From positions 62,001 to 126,000 of the forward strand of contig NZ_JAIBKA010000009.1 in the NCBI RefSeq assembly GCF_022603395.1: DNA of 64,000 nucleotides. The letters run 5' to 3'. This DNA comes from Desulfoferrobacter suflitae. Its GTDB lineage: Bacteria; Desulfobacterota; Syntrophobacteria; Syntrophobacterales; Syntrophobacteraceae. Positions 24,682 to 31,860 of this stretch are shown piece after piece. Each line of letters begins with the position of its first letter. Position 1 is the first letter of the stretch. Under the pieces are notes generated by a model that saw only the letters and a list, made by a program, of their open reading frames with translations, searched no databases and was not told where the DNA came from. Made by a program: the position numbers and the translations under genes.

Positions 24682-25473
24682 CTAGGGAAGGCGGAATTCG
24701 GCCATGGTGTCGGTGACCAGGGCTTCGTTGATCTTGTTGAGATTTTGGGCGGCGGCATTGAGGAGGCAGGCGGTAGCGATGTTATTAATCTGCCTTGGGA
24801 TGCCGCTGGCATAGTCATGGATGAGGGATTTGGCTTCGGGCTCGAAGACCTTCTCGTTGCTCCCCGCGAAACGCATCCTGGAGTCGATATAGGAGGTGGT
24901 CTGGTCCGAGGTTAAGGCGCCGAGGTGACATCGGACGGTGATTCGGTTGACAAGATCGCTAAGAGAGGCACGGGCAAGGAGCTTGGCGAGGGGCTCCTGA
25001 CCGCTGAGGACGATCTTTACGGGAGTATCGGTATCGAGGGCTGAGCTAACCAGGAGGCGCAGATCGGTCAAAGCTTGCGGATCTATAAGGTGGGCTTCGT
25101 CGATGATAAGCACCGTTGAGAGATCTTCTTTTGCGGTGCGATCGAGAATTTGTAAAAAGAGATGATCCTTGCCTCGCCGGGGGGCTTCTCCCAACTGAGT
25201 CACGATTAGGCGAAGCAGGCTGGATGACGGGATTCCGGTGAAGTGGAGATAAACGGGGCGGTAGCGGTTTTTAGAGAGGTTATGGATGAAGAGCCTTAAG
25301 AGTGTGGATTTTCCGGCACCGGTTGGTCCGATGAGGAGGGCCAGGGTCCCTTGCCGGGCAAAGTAGTCGAGTCTGGCCAGGGACTGGGAGATGCGGTGGT
25401 CGTTGAGGATCCATTCCACGGGAGGGCGTTCCTGGAAGGGATGGCTGTTCATTTTGAAATGATCGAGGAACAT
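24682..25473 (-). CDS. AAA ATPase, TnsC/TniB/ExeA-like transposition protein
   Basis: 263 residues. Walker A GPTGAGKST (49-57), Walker B STVLIIDEAHLID (119-131), sensor-1-like KIVLSGQEPL, and a C-terminal lid with SGIPRQINNIATACLLNAA. The N-terminus FLDHFKMNSHPFQERPPVEW is typical of the ExeA-type ATPases used by Mu/Tn7-class elements. Such proteins load on target DNA and activate or direct the transposase. It starts 5 bases after the transposase stop and precedes the CHC2 gene. All ATPase motifs look intact. Confidence 0.9.
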   Translation of the reverse strand: MFLDHFKMNSHPFQERPPVEWILNDHRISQSLARLDYFARQGTLALLIGPTGAGKSTLLRLFIHNLSKNRYRPVYLHFTGIPSSSLLRLIVTQLGEAPRRGKDHLFLQILDRTAKEDLSTVLIIDEAHLIDPQALTDLRLLVSSALDTDTPVKIVLSGQEPLAKLLARASLSDLVNRITVRCHLGALTSDQTTSYIDSRMRFAGSNEKVFEPEAKSLIHDYASGIPRQINNIATACLLNAAAQNLNKINEALVTDTMAEFRLP

Positions 25474-25478
25474 GGTGG

Positions 25479-27035
25479 TTACTCCTTTTGCTGTAGGATT
25501 TGTTTGAGCTCACCGACGAGGTGGGGGAACGACTTGTTAGGCACTCGGGCAAAGGCCTGCGTGAGCACGGATTCTGTGAGCTGAACGTTTTGATTGTAGA
25601 GTTTTTTGAGCGTTTCGAGCTCCTGTGCCGTGAAGGCGGAGATGCCCACTTCTTTTCCGAGCAGCCGGGCAAAGGCTTTGACAAAGGCATGAAACGGCCA
25701 CGGCCGCACGGAGACGACCTTGCGGTAATCGATGCCGCGAGTGTTTGCGGCGAGCTGCTCCCGGTGCTCGCGAACGAGGAGATCGATGAGGTTATGCTTG
25801 GGTTTTCCCCGAGCTTGTGCGGGAAGGGGCGGTTGCTCGGCCTCGCGGTGATGGAGCACGCCCGATCCCTGGTATTCGCCTTTCAGGGAAAAGATCTTCA
25901 CGCTATCTGAAGACGAGAAGGGATCGTAGTGGACCCAGACCTTGTCTCCCCTTAAAGCTGGATCGACCCGGTAGAGCCGCTTATCGAGGCTAATGTCGGA
26001 AAAATCCTTGTGGACGACCCGAGTGACCTTTCTAAGGAAGGAAGCGAGCACCTGGTCCATTTCCACGTGGCGGATGACGGAAAGTCCGGTATGATAGCGG
26101 TCCTTGGGAGTCTCGCCGGTCTCGGAATGAATGGAGCTATGATAATCCACCGAGATCCATGCGCTGAGAGCTCGGTTGAGATCATCGAGGCTTATGGCAT
26201 CTTGTGCCCGCACCTCGGATTCAAACCGGTCTTGGGCGGTCTCAAAGAAGCGCTCAATGAGTCCTCCCGGGGAAGGGTCCCCGGCCGGCCGGTGGCGAAG
26301 CCGGATGTGGAGCCGGTAGCAGGCAGCCTTGAGGCCGATTGCGTGATAGACCTTGGCGTTATCGAGGTAGAGTTCGCCGGGGGCGCCATGCTTGGCCAGG
26401 GCGCGCAGCAGCGAGTCGATGAGGATATCGAGGCTTTGGCGCAGGTAGTAGCGGGCCTCGACGATATACCTGCTGTGGCAGTCGATGAAAGCGGAAAGAT
26501 AGGTGGGCAGGACCTCCCGGCCGAAAACAACATAGGGGCCTTCCTCGAAGTCCCCAACCCAGAGATCATGGGTATGGTCTCTGGTCCAACGTTTTCTCAC
26601 CTTGTTTTTGACAACGCCGAGCTTGAGGCGGGTTGCGCCCGCACCTTTAAGATGGCGATACAAAGTAGAGCGGGAGAGCGTAACGCCATAGAGGTCCTTT
26701 AGGAATCGGTTGATGGTGGCAGGGGAGCGCTTGGGCTGCTCGCATTTAAGCTCGATGGCGGTTGCAATGATTTCTGCGGGTGCGGCCCTGGCATGGCCGC
26801 GGTCATGGCGGTCTTTTCTTGCGAGAGCATCGAATCCTCCGGTTCGATAGCGCTTCAGCTTTCGCCTGAGGGTGGAAAGGGAGGGCTTGCCGGTACGTCC
26901 GCCGGGAAAGACCATCTCCTTTTGAGAGATCTCTTTGAGAAAATCCTGGATCGATTCCGGCTCCACCTCGTCGAAGAGAACGGGGCGAAGGAGATCGCAC
27001 CAGAACAGGGCCCATTTTTCATCTTTTTGCTTCAT
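25479..27035 (-). CDS. DDE transposase (Mu/TnsB-type, rve domain)
   Basis: 518 residues. N-terminal helix-turn-helix DNA-binding domains: TGKPSLSTLRRKLKRYRTGG (48-67) and RSPATINRFLKDLYGVTLSR (103-122). The integrase core has Asp162 in LWVGDFEEGPYV, Asp225 in ELYLDNAKVY and Glu261 in GGLIERFFETAQ, so the last two acids are about 35 residues apart as in DD(35)E enzymes. A Mu-type C-terminal beta domain follows (DISLDKRLYRVDPALRGDKV, VWVHYDPF), then a helical tail that probably contacts the ATPase. It performs the cutting and joining of transposon ends. It starts 38 bases after the DUF6431 gene. Confidence 0.92.
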   Translation of the reverse strand: MKQKDEKWALFWCDLLRPVLFDEVEPESIQDFLKEISQKEMVFPGGRTGKPSLSTLRRKLKRYRTGGFDALARKDRHDRGHARAAPAEIIATAIELKCEQPKRSPATINRFLKDLYGVTLSRSTLYRHLKGAGATRLKLGVVKNKVRKRWTRDHTHDLWVGDFEEGPYVVFGREVLPTYLSAFIDCHSRYIVEARYYLRQSLDILIDSLLRALAKHGAPGELYLDNAKVYHAIGLKAACYRLHIRLRHRPAGDPSPGGLIERFFETAQDRFESEVRAQDAISLDDLNRALSAWISVDYHSSIHSETGETPKDRYHTGLSVIRHVEMDQVLASFLRKVTRVVHKDFSDISLDKRLYRVDPALRGDKVWVHYDPFSSSDSVKIFSLKGEYQGSGVLHHREAEQPPLPAQARGKPKHNLIDLLVREHREQLAANTRGIDYRKVVSVRPWPFHAFVKAFARLLGKEVGISAFTAQELETLKKLYNQNVQLTESVLTQAFARVPNKSFPHLVGELKQILQQKE

Positions 27036-27073
27036 AACGCCTCCTTTGTTTTATGGTTGGAGGCGAGCATAAA

Positions 27074-27754
27074 TCATTGCCAGGCGCAGCCTGTTGCAAA
27101 GAAGGGGAAAATTGAAGCACCAAAAACAACTCGGAATACCGCCTCCAGGTGGACGAGCCGGCGAGAGCGTTTGAGGGTTTCTTCCCGAGCGGTTTTCACG
27201 AACTTATTGGGGGAGATCGTTAGCGCGGCGAGATCCCGGTAGACTTTTGTCGCCGGATCCTTCTGTAAGATGAGGTCCAGAGCGCGGCGCGGGATTTCTT
27301 TGAAGCGGCCAAGAGTGTCGATCCAGCGGTAAGGGGTTGTGTGGGAGAGGACTTTATCGACCGGCGTATTTCCTTCGTCCGTCGAGGCATGGAAGATCTC
27401 CGAGCCTTCTTCCAGGACTGTCTTCCGATAGGTCGACGTCTCATCTTCCAGATAGCTTGCCGAGCGATGAAGTATCGCGTCGCTGGTGTAACGCTTGAAG
27501 GGAAGCGCGAAAGGAGGCTGTTCGGTGAAGGTCTTATGGCAGCCGGGGCATTTCCACCGAATGACAAGGCATTTTACCACCTGGACCAATGCGTCGCATA
27601 GAATGCGGAATTTGCGGGGGCGTGCCTGATGCCGCCTGAACAAATCCGGTTGAGTATTGCAGACGGGGCAGGAGGGCAAACCGCAGCGGATCTTGTTTCG
27701 CAGCACATTCAAGCTGTATTTTCTAATATCTGAGCGGGTAAATGGAGCAAACAT
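27074..27754 (-). CDS. DUF6431-type zinc-binding protein of the transposon
   Basis: 226 residues. Cysteine pairs in CGLPSCPVCN and WKCPGCHKTF form a likely zinc ribbon in the first 90 residues, followed by the helical part FKRYTSDAILHRSASYLEDE. This fits DUF6431, a family I associate with transposases and transposon-linked genes. No DDE residues are evident, so it is probably a DNA-binding accessory factor. The start ATG at 27754 has GGGAG upstream and is preferred to the GTG at 27766. It is the first gene of the transposition operon, divergent from the SEC-C gene across 161 bases that must hold both promoters. Confidence 0.7.
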   Translation of the reverse strand: MFAPFTRSDIRKYSLNVLRNKIRCGLPSCPVCNTQPDLFRRHQARPRKFRILCDALVQVVKCLVIRWKCPGCHKTFTEQPPFALPFKRYTSDAILHRSASYLEDETSTYRKTVLEEGSEIFHASTDEGNTPVDKVLSHTTPYRWIDTLGRFKEIPRRALDLILQKDPATKVYRDLAALTISPNKFVKTAREETLKRSRRLVHLEAVFRVVFGASIFPFFATGCAWQ

Positions 27755-27915
27755 GGCGTCTCCCACTTGAGCGAATAGTCATGATCGAAGAGGTTTCCGA
27801 AAAAGCCGTTCGTTTACTCCAACCTGGCGCCGCCCGCAAGCGCAAAACCGCCGGCGCCCGACGCGCCAGATGCTATGTTTGGCAACGGTTTTTCAACAAA
27901 GGAGTTGCGTTACCC

Positions 27916-28350
27916 ATGAGTAAGATATCCCGCAATGCGCCCTGCCCTTGTGGAAGTGGAAAGAAGTACAAAAAATGCTGTTTGTTGCGCGAACAGGTCT
28001 CAGCGACACGGCCGCCGCAGGCTCCTTCAGATGTCTTCAAACAGATCCATGCCCAAATGGAGGAGTTGGACAACCTATCGAATAGTGTCATTGATCTCAT
28101 CCAAGCCGGGAAACTGGACGAAGCGGAAGCTCAGTGTCACAAGCTATTGGAGCAATATCCGGACGATGTTGACGGGCTCGACAGACTGGCAACGGTCTAT
28201 GAAGCCAAGGGGCAGAATAGGATGGCCGCTGAGTACTACCGAAAGGCGGCCGCTTTTATGCGCTCAAGGCCAGGATTTGACAACGAAGCCATTGAATGGG
28301 CTCTGAAGAAAGCCTCTGAACTGGAGTCTGCATCGTCATCAGCAGAATAG
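27916..28350 (+). CDS. SEC-C motif/TPR protein carried in the transposon
   Basis: 144 residues. N-terminal SEC-C zinc motif SRNAPCPCGSGKKYKKCC, the same fold that ends SecA and occurs in many stand-alone proteins. Then a helical region with TPR-like repeats (SVIDLIQAGKLDEAEAQCHK, LLEQYPDDVDGLDRLATVYE, AKGQNRMAAEYYRKAAAFM). The ATG at 27916 directly precedes the SEC-C motif. The longer frame to 27742 has no support. It lies inside the transposon, on the opposite strand to the transposition operon, which is the position of cargo. A helper role in transposition or target choice is possible. The function is unknown. Confidence 0.8.
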   Translation: MSKISRNAPCPCGSGKKYKKCCLLREQVSATRPPQAPSDVFKQIHAQMEELDNLSNSVIDLIQAGKLDEAEAQCHKLLEQYPDDVDGLDRLATVYEAKGQNRMAAEYYRKAAAFMRSRPGFDNEAIEWALKKASELESASSSAE

Positions 28351-28568
28351 ATCTTGCAGCCGAGCCATGGCCTGCAGGTGGTCGGCGAGGCTCGTGGCGC
28401 TGCGACAACCAGTAATGTTGACATTCCGGAGGTGCTTCGGCGCCCCCGCTGATGCCCAGCCGTTATCCGGCGTGGTCTTGGGACCGGTTAGCGCCCGGCG
28501 CGCGGGGTAGGCAGGGTAAAGTGCAAAAGCATGGCGAGGTATAGCGGGATAGGCGGGATCAGATTACT
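28351..28568. other. Right arm of the transposon, no gene seen
   Basis: GC-rich, non-coding stretch between the SEC-C gene and the right inverted repeat. It has several short C-rich repeats near 28520-28565 (variants of TATCCCGC on the minus strand) that could be transposase-binding subterminal sites. That idea is inference. Confidence 0.5.
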
Positions 28569-28604
28569 TGGGACTGTTCAAATCAAATATTGTGGGACGT
28601 AGGA
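28569..28604. repeat. Transposon terminal inverted repeat, right
   Basis: Read inward on the minus strand it begins TCCTACGTCCCACAATATTT and ends GTCCCA, matching 28 of 36 positions with the left end. Confidence 0.88.
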
Positions 28605-28610
28605 TCCAGG
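28605..28610. repeat. Target-site duplication, copy 2 (TCCAGG)
   Basis: Second copy of the six target bases. Joining corA through one copy restores the codons for H-P-L-T-L-E-D-V-L-N without frameshift. Confidence 0.9.
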
Positions 28611-28876
28611 GTAAGAGGGTGCAGGTTGTAATGGTTGCCAATTTTAGCAATGACATCGATCTCGTGCACTCCATCCACGTTGATCCATTTGATGGTTCGA
28701 GCGTCCTCCAGGGAAAAGCACTCCTCGACGGTTTTGACCTGCTTTTCCTGAGACGAGGTCTCGTCATACTTGATTAAGGTTATCTTGGATTGCTCGGTTC
28801 TCTTTTCGCCGATATGGATCAAGGTGCCAGGGGCAAGTCCGGATTTCTTCGACCGCCGCTTGATAAACTTTGGCAT
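28605..28876 (-). pseudogene. corA: corA magnesium transporter, N-terminal part (gene split by transposon)
   Basis: About 90 residues from the ATG at 28876 (MPKFIKRRSKKSGLAPGTLI), with AGAGGT upstream. It covers the start of the CorA cytoplasmic domain through IKWINVDGVHEIDVIAKIGN and HYNLHPLTL, where the transposon enters. After the break only transposon-derived residues follow (DPTSHNI stop). With the 3' part (23485-24277) it sums to 1065 bases, 354 residues, the usual CorA length. A strain or close relative without the element should have an intact gene. Confidence 0.93.
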
Positions 28877-28937
28877 GGCGTGCACCTCTTATCAGAGGAA
28901 GACAGGTTGCCGGTTCCGACAAAATCAGACAAGGCAG

Positions 28938-29561
28938 TTAAGCGGTTTTTTGGTACAGGGTGGCAATCCCCTGGGAAGCCACGTCAGCGATCAGCAGCTC
29001 CAGACCGTCGTAACGAGGCAAAATCTTGTTGAAGCCGTATACCAGATACAAGGATCCAACTTTTGCCTGGGCGGCGATTTTTGCTGCAAATGCGTCATGT
29101 AGTGTAATGTAAGTATAGAAGATGTCAACGTCTTTGAAGCTCACTCCAGTGTGGGCCCGGATCCGCTGGAACGTCTCGTCTGCCAGCGAATTGCCGGCAA
29201 AAAGGGAGATGTTGGCTGGAGGCACCGTCAGTTGATTTTCTGTCAACCGGCAGCCAAGCTCTGCGGCATGGGACTGGTACTCACCGAGAATATCGGGGTC
29301 TATCTCGATGCCGATGGATTTTTTGACAAAATAGCTCATCAAGAGATTGACTCGCCCGTCTGCACAGCCCAGATCCACGAAAATCGTGTGCCGCGGGTTG
29401 ATGAATTGACCGTTTTCCAACTCGCCTGCACAGCGGATGAACTTGGTCAAGTCGGCCGACTTGCGGTAACCTTCAAAACCCTCGCAGCCGACCTTGCAAC
29501 CATCATAAAAATCGGCAATGCAGGCGAGGGTGGAAGCCAAAGAGAGAGTGGTCGACTTCAT
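28938..29561 (-). CDS. Methyltransferase-like protein of unknown substrate
   Basis: 207 residues. The SAM-binding motif I is FVDLGCADGRVNLLMSYF and motif II is IGIEIDPDILGEYQSHA. A later block DVDIFYTYITLHDAFAAKIA sits where catalytic motif IV is expected. The N-terminal ~50 residues (FYDGCKVGCEGFEGYRKSAD) hold two cysteines. The start at 29561 makes an ATGA overlap with the upstream cysteine-cluster gene, so the two are translationally coupled. The ATG at 29567 is also possible. It is related in outline to Rossmann-fold methyltransferases (DOT1-like class). The substrate is unknown. Confidence 0.65.
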   Translation of the reverse strand: MKSTTLSLASTLACIADFYDGCKVGCEGFEGYRKSADLTKFIRCAGELENGQFINPRHTIFVDLGCADGRVNLLMSYFVKKSIGIEIDPDILGEYQSHAAELGCRLTENQLTVPPANISLFAGNSLADETFQRIRAHTGVSFKDVDIFYTYITLHDAFAAKIAAQAKVGSLYLVYGFNKILPRYDGLELLIADVASQGIATLYQKTA

Positions 29562-30070
29562 GCACATAGGTATCTTTTGATGGCTTCATGCAGAGCAAAA
29601 ACTGCATCCAGTTCCTGGCCGTTAATGGTTTGCAGGTGAATGATGTCTTCCATGGCTATGGTTTCCCGGATCTTACCACACAGATAATTCACGCAGATCA
29701 CGTGGCGTGCCGCCAGCGAACACCCACGGGGGCCCAAAAAATAGCAGCTGTTCTCCATATACCGTCGCGTGGGCAGAACCCGGTCCAACAAGAGATTCAT
29801 CAGCAATAAAGTGGGGCTGTACTTGTCTTCAATGCCCTTACCGCAACAGCTCCCCCCTTCCATCTCTTCGCACGTCCTGCAGGCGGCGGCAACCCCCACT
29901 TGCAGCATGGCCCGCCGCGAAGCGGCTACGTTTTCTCTCACTGCAGCAAGGCGGGGACCGATCCGTGCATCTCGACGCAGGCGCGATCCCCACCTTGCCG
30001 AGAGGTCATGCGCCAATCGAATTTTTTCTTCAATGGATCGGCGGCCCAACTTTTCAGGTCCAGAGGTCAT
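29558..30070 (-). CDS. Cysteine-cluster protein of unknown function
   Basis: 170 residues. Cysteines are grouped as CRTCEEMEGGSCCGKGIEDK and, further on, CYFLGPRGCSLAARHVICVN followed by YLC. The spacing recalls YkgJ-type cysteine clusters, which are thought to bind metal or an iron-sulfur cluster. The rest is helical and there is no signal peptide. The ATG at 30070 shares its first base with the stop of a 55-codon frame upstream (TAATG) and has GGAAGG just before it. It is coupled downstream (ATGA) to the methyltransferase-like gene, which suggests the two proteins act together. Confidence 0.65.
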   Translation of the reverse strand: MTSGPEKLGRRSIEEKIRLAHDLSARWGSRLRRDARIGPRLAAVRENVAASRRAMLQVGVAAACRTCEEMEGGSCCGKGIEDKYSPTLLLMNLLLDRVLPTRRYMENSCYFLGPRGCSLAARHVICVNYLCGKIRETIAMEDIIHLQTINGQELDAVFALHEAIKRYLCA

Positions 30071-30237
30071 TAACCTTCCTTGATGGTATTGCGGATATTC
30101 CGGCATTGGATGTCTACAAGCCTGGCACTAAGCAGGCACACTCCATCCCTGCCGGGCAGTTCTTCAATAGCCGATAATGGAACTACTTGCAATGTCTTGT
30201 GCACACTTGACTGCAGCGTGCCCCTGGTCGAATCCAT
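30070..30237 (-). CDS. Small ORF coupled to the cysteine-cluster gene (55 residues)
   Basis: Begins MDSTRGTLQSSVHKTLQVVP and ends RLVDIQCRNIRNTIKEG. Its TAA shares a base with the ATG of the next gene (TAATG), a spacing seen elsewhere in this window between real genes. The frame stays open upstream of the ATG for another ~50 codons without a good start, so the true start is unclear. I recognise no family. It could be the end of a decayed gene. Support is only the overlap and an unremarkable composition. Confidence 0.35.
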   Translation of the reverse strand: MDSTRGTLQSSVHKTLQVVPLSAIEELPGRDGVCLLSARLVDIQCRNIRNTIKEG

Positions 30238-30939
30238 GGGCGCGCCAATCAGTGCGCAATGGGGGAGGCTTTGCGACCGGGCCGAGAAGGGGGTAACGGG
30301 ATCGACATGAGAGGTTTGCGGATTGCGGAAGAAGGGCCGGAAAAAAAGCCCGGGTAGAAATCGAGGAATTGGGAGAAAAGCAATCCTTTTGCATAAAGCA
30401 CTGATTTTGGAGGCATGATTACAAAATTAACAAGGTCGAAGAGTTTCCTCTCCGACCTGCCACCCCTAACAGGCAAGGTCTTAGGCCCTTTCCTCTTGCT
30501 GCCTGCATCCCAGGGTCTGACTGGAAGCTGAGCAACAGCTGTGCCAGGCCTTAAAGTGTTGTTATGTTCTTGAACGTTTTTGTTAACTGGCTGAAGACAC
30601 TAAAAAATGTCGACATTACAGGAAGTCCGGGGAAGATTTCTGCCGGACGGTTTCCTGCCTATTCTGTCAACTAAACTATCACCTGAGTTTGAAATTTATC
30701 AAATCATTCAGGAAAATGAATTAGTTAGAAACAGTCAACAAGATAGACATATGTGCTCTATGCTGTCACTCAATGCCGATGGCCGTGCATCGGATCGTTC
30801 TGTTCACTGCGGTGTTCAACATTGGCTCATGACAGATTGGTGACGTAGGGGGCGCTGTCTCGACCTGAATCCCGCTCCTCCGTGAGGCGCCTCAACCTCA
30901 AGGGCGTGTGCGCAAACCGGGGCGATACCGGCCCAGGGC
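30238..30939. other. Gene-poor stretch of about 700 bases
   Basis: No gene I can support. Short frames at 30249-30476 (minus) and 30607-30843 (plus) show no family-like pattern. I looked for 6S RNA, riboswitch and tRNA signatures and found none. A hairpin-rich GC stretch at 30440-30550 and an AT-rich part at 30555-30615 could mark a small RNA or promoter, but I cannot assign them. Confidence 0.4.
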
Positions 30940-31593
30940 TCAAATGCCGCAAGCTTCATTAATTAACAGTACCTTTATTCTGCCTTTGGGGAAAGACTTT
31001 TCCGTAATTGTCCAGGAATTGCATATTCTGTCGGGGCTCTTGCATTCCTCGCAATACGAAGTCTTGACGCAGGGAGTCTTTTTGTCGAGGCGCATGGCGT
31101 TGGTTGGGGCCGTGTAATTCTTTATGCGCAGCATGGCCTCTTCCAGGTCTGGAACGATTTTATTGCGGCCTACCAGAACAATCACGTTCTTGGGGCCAAA
31201 GGTGATGGCAGCAACGCGATTTCCGATCATATCCAGGTTGACCAGGTTCCCGGTTTCGGTGACCGCGTTGGTTCCGGTAATGAAAACGTCCGCCAGCAGT
31301 GCTTTGCGGCGGCGTTCAACCATTTCATCGGCTGCAATGGTCTTATCAAAGGTGTCGATGACTTCCAGACCGGATCTGTTTTGCAGGGCCCCATACAGGC
31401 CTGATTCGACAAGGGTCAGCGAGCCTCCCCAGGAGATGGTCTTGGGATCCAGCTTGGGGAGCATCTCTTCCAATACAATTTTTTTTGCCTCTTCCCGGTT
31501 TTCTGCAATGAACACTGCAAAGTTGTTCGCTTCGAGAGTTTCCTTGAGATCTTTCAGTCGCAATCGCCAGTAGTTTTCCGCGAATTTTTCCAT
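30940..31593 (-). CDS. LUD-domain protein (lactate utilisation-like)
   Basis: 217 residues. Matches the LUD/DUF162 family (LutC/LutB-like): LKETLEANNFAVFIAENREE, WGGSLTLVESGLYGALQNRS, ALLADVFITGTNAVTETGNL, and ITFGPKNVIVLVGRNKIVPD. The cysteine-containing tail TPCVKTSYCEECKSPDRICN is typical of stand-alone members in anaerobes and may bind a metal. LutB/LutC-type proteins take part in lactate oxidation, but a single LUD gene without lutA/lutB nearby cannot be assigned. The start ATG at 31593 has GAGAGGAG 6 bases upstream. It is divergent from the M42 peptidase gene. Confidence 0.88.
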   Translation of the reverse strand: MEKFAENYWRLRLKDLKETLEANNFAVFIAENREEAKKIVLEEMLPKLDPKTISWGGSLTLVESGLYGALQNRSGLEVIDTFDKTIAADEMVERRRKALLADVFITGTNAVTETGNLVNLDMIGNRVAAITFGPKNVIVLVGRNKIVPDLEEAMLRIKNYTAPTNAMRLDKKTPCVKTSYCEECKSPDRICNSWTITEKSFPKGRIKVLLINEACGI

Positions 31594-31860
31594 TTGATAC
31601 TCCTCTCGGTCATGCGTGTAGATTAAAGTGTGTAATAAACCTTGCTCGTCCACGACTGATCATGGGCGGGGAGCAGCTTGTGTTTGCAAGGAAATTTATA
31701 TAAGTTTGCTGATCGAGAAATGCAACCTCGCAGCATGCATGGATTATCGGCAGTGTTGAACTGAACGTGGATTGCCAGACACGGATCATGCACGCCGGTG
31801 CGGCTGGTGACCGGCCGCCGCAAGGCCATATGAAACGTCAACACAAGGGGCGCTGTGCCA

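Larger units (their letters stand above)
24284..28604 (-). mobile_element. 4321-bp Mu/Tn7-family-like transposon inserted in corA
   Basis: Complete element with 36-bp imperfect terminal inverted repeats and a 6-bp duplication (TCCAGG) of target DNA. Its minus-strand operon is: DUF6431 zinc protein, DDE transposase, AAA ATPase, CHC2-type zinc protein, with gaps of 38, 5 and 11 bases. A divergent SEC-C/TPR gene sits between the operon and the right end. Removing the element and one duplication gives an uninterrupted 354-codon corA, so the insertion boundaries are firm. All genes appear intact, so the copy may be young or active. A transposase plus TnsC-like ATPase is the plan of Mu, Tn7, Tn552 and Tn5053 elements. 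The zinc-finger partner genes are not part of those as I know them. Confidence 0.9.

Noticed and set aside
30238-30560. 6S RNA or other structured RNA in the GC-rich part
   Set aside because: No central bubble with long flanking stems could be drawn with confidence.
30607-30843. 78-codon plus-strand frame in a gene-poor stretch
   Set aside because: No ribosome site, no family features, composition like the surrounding non-coding DNA.
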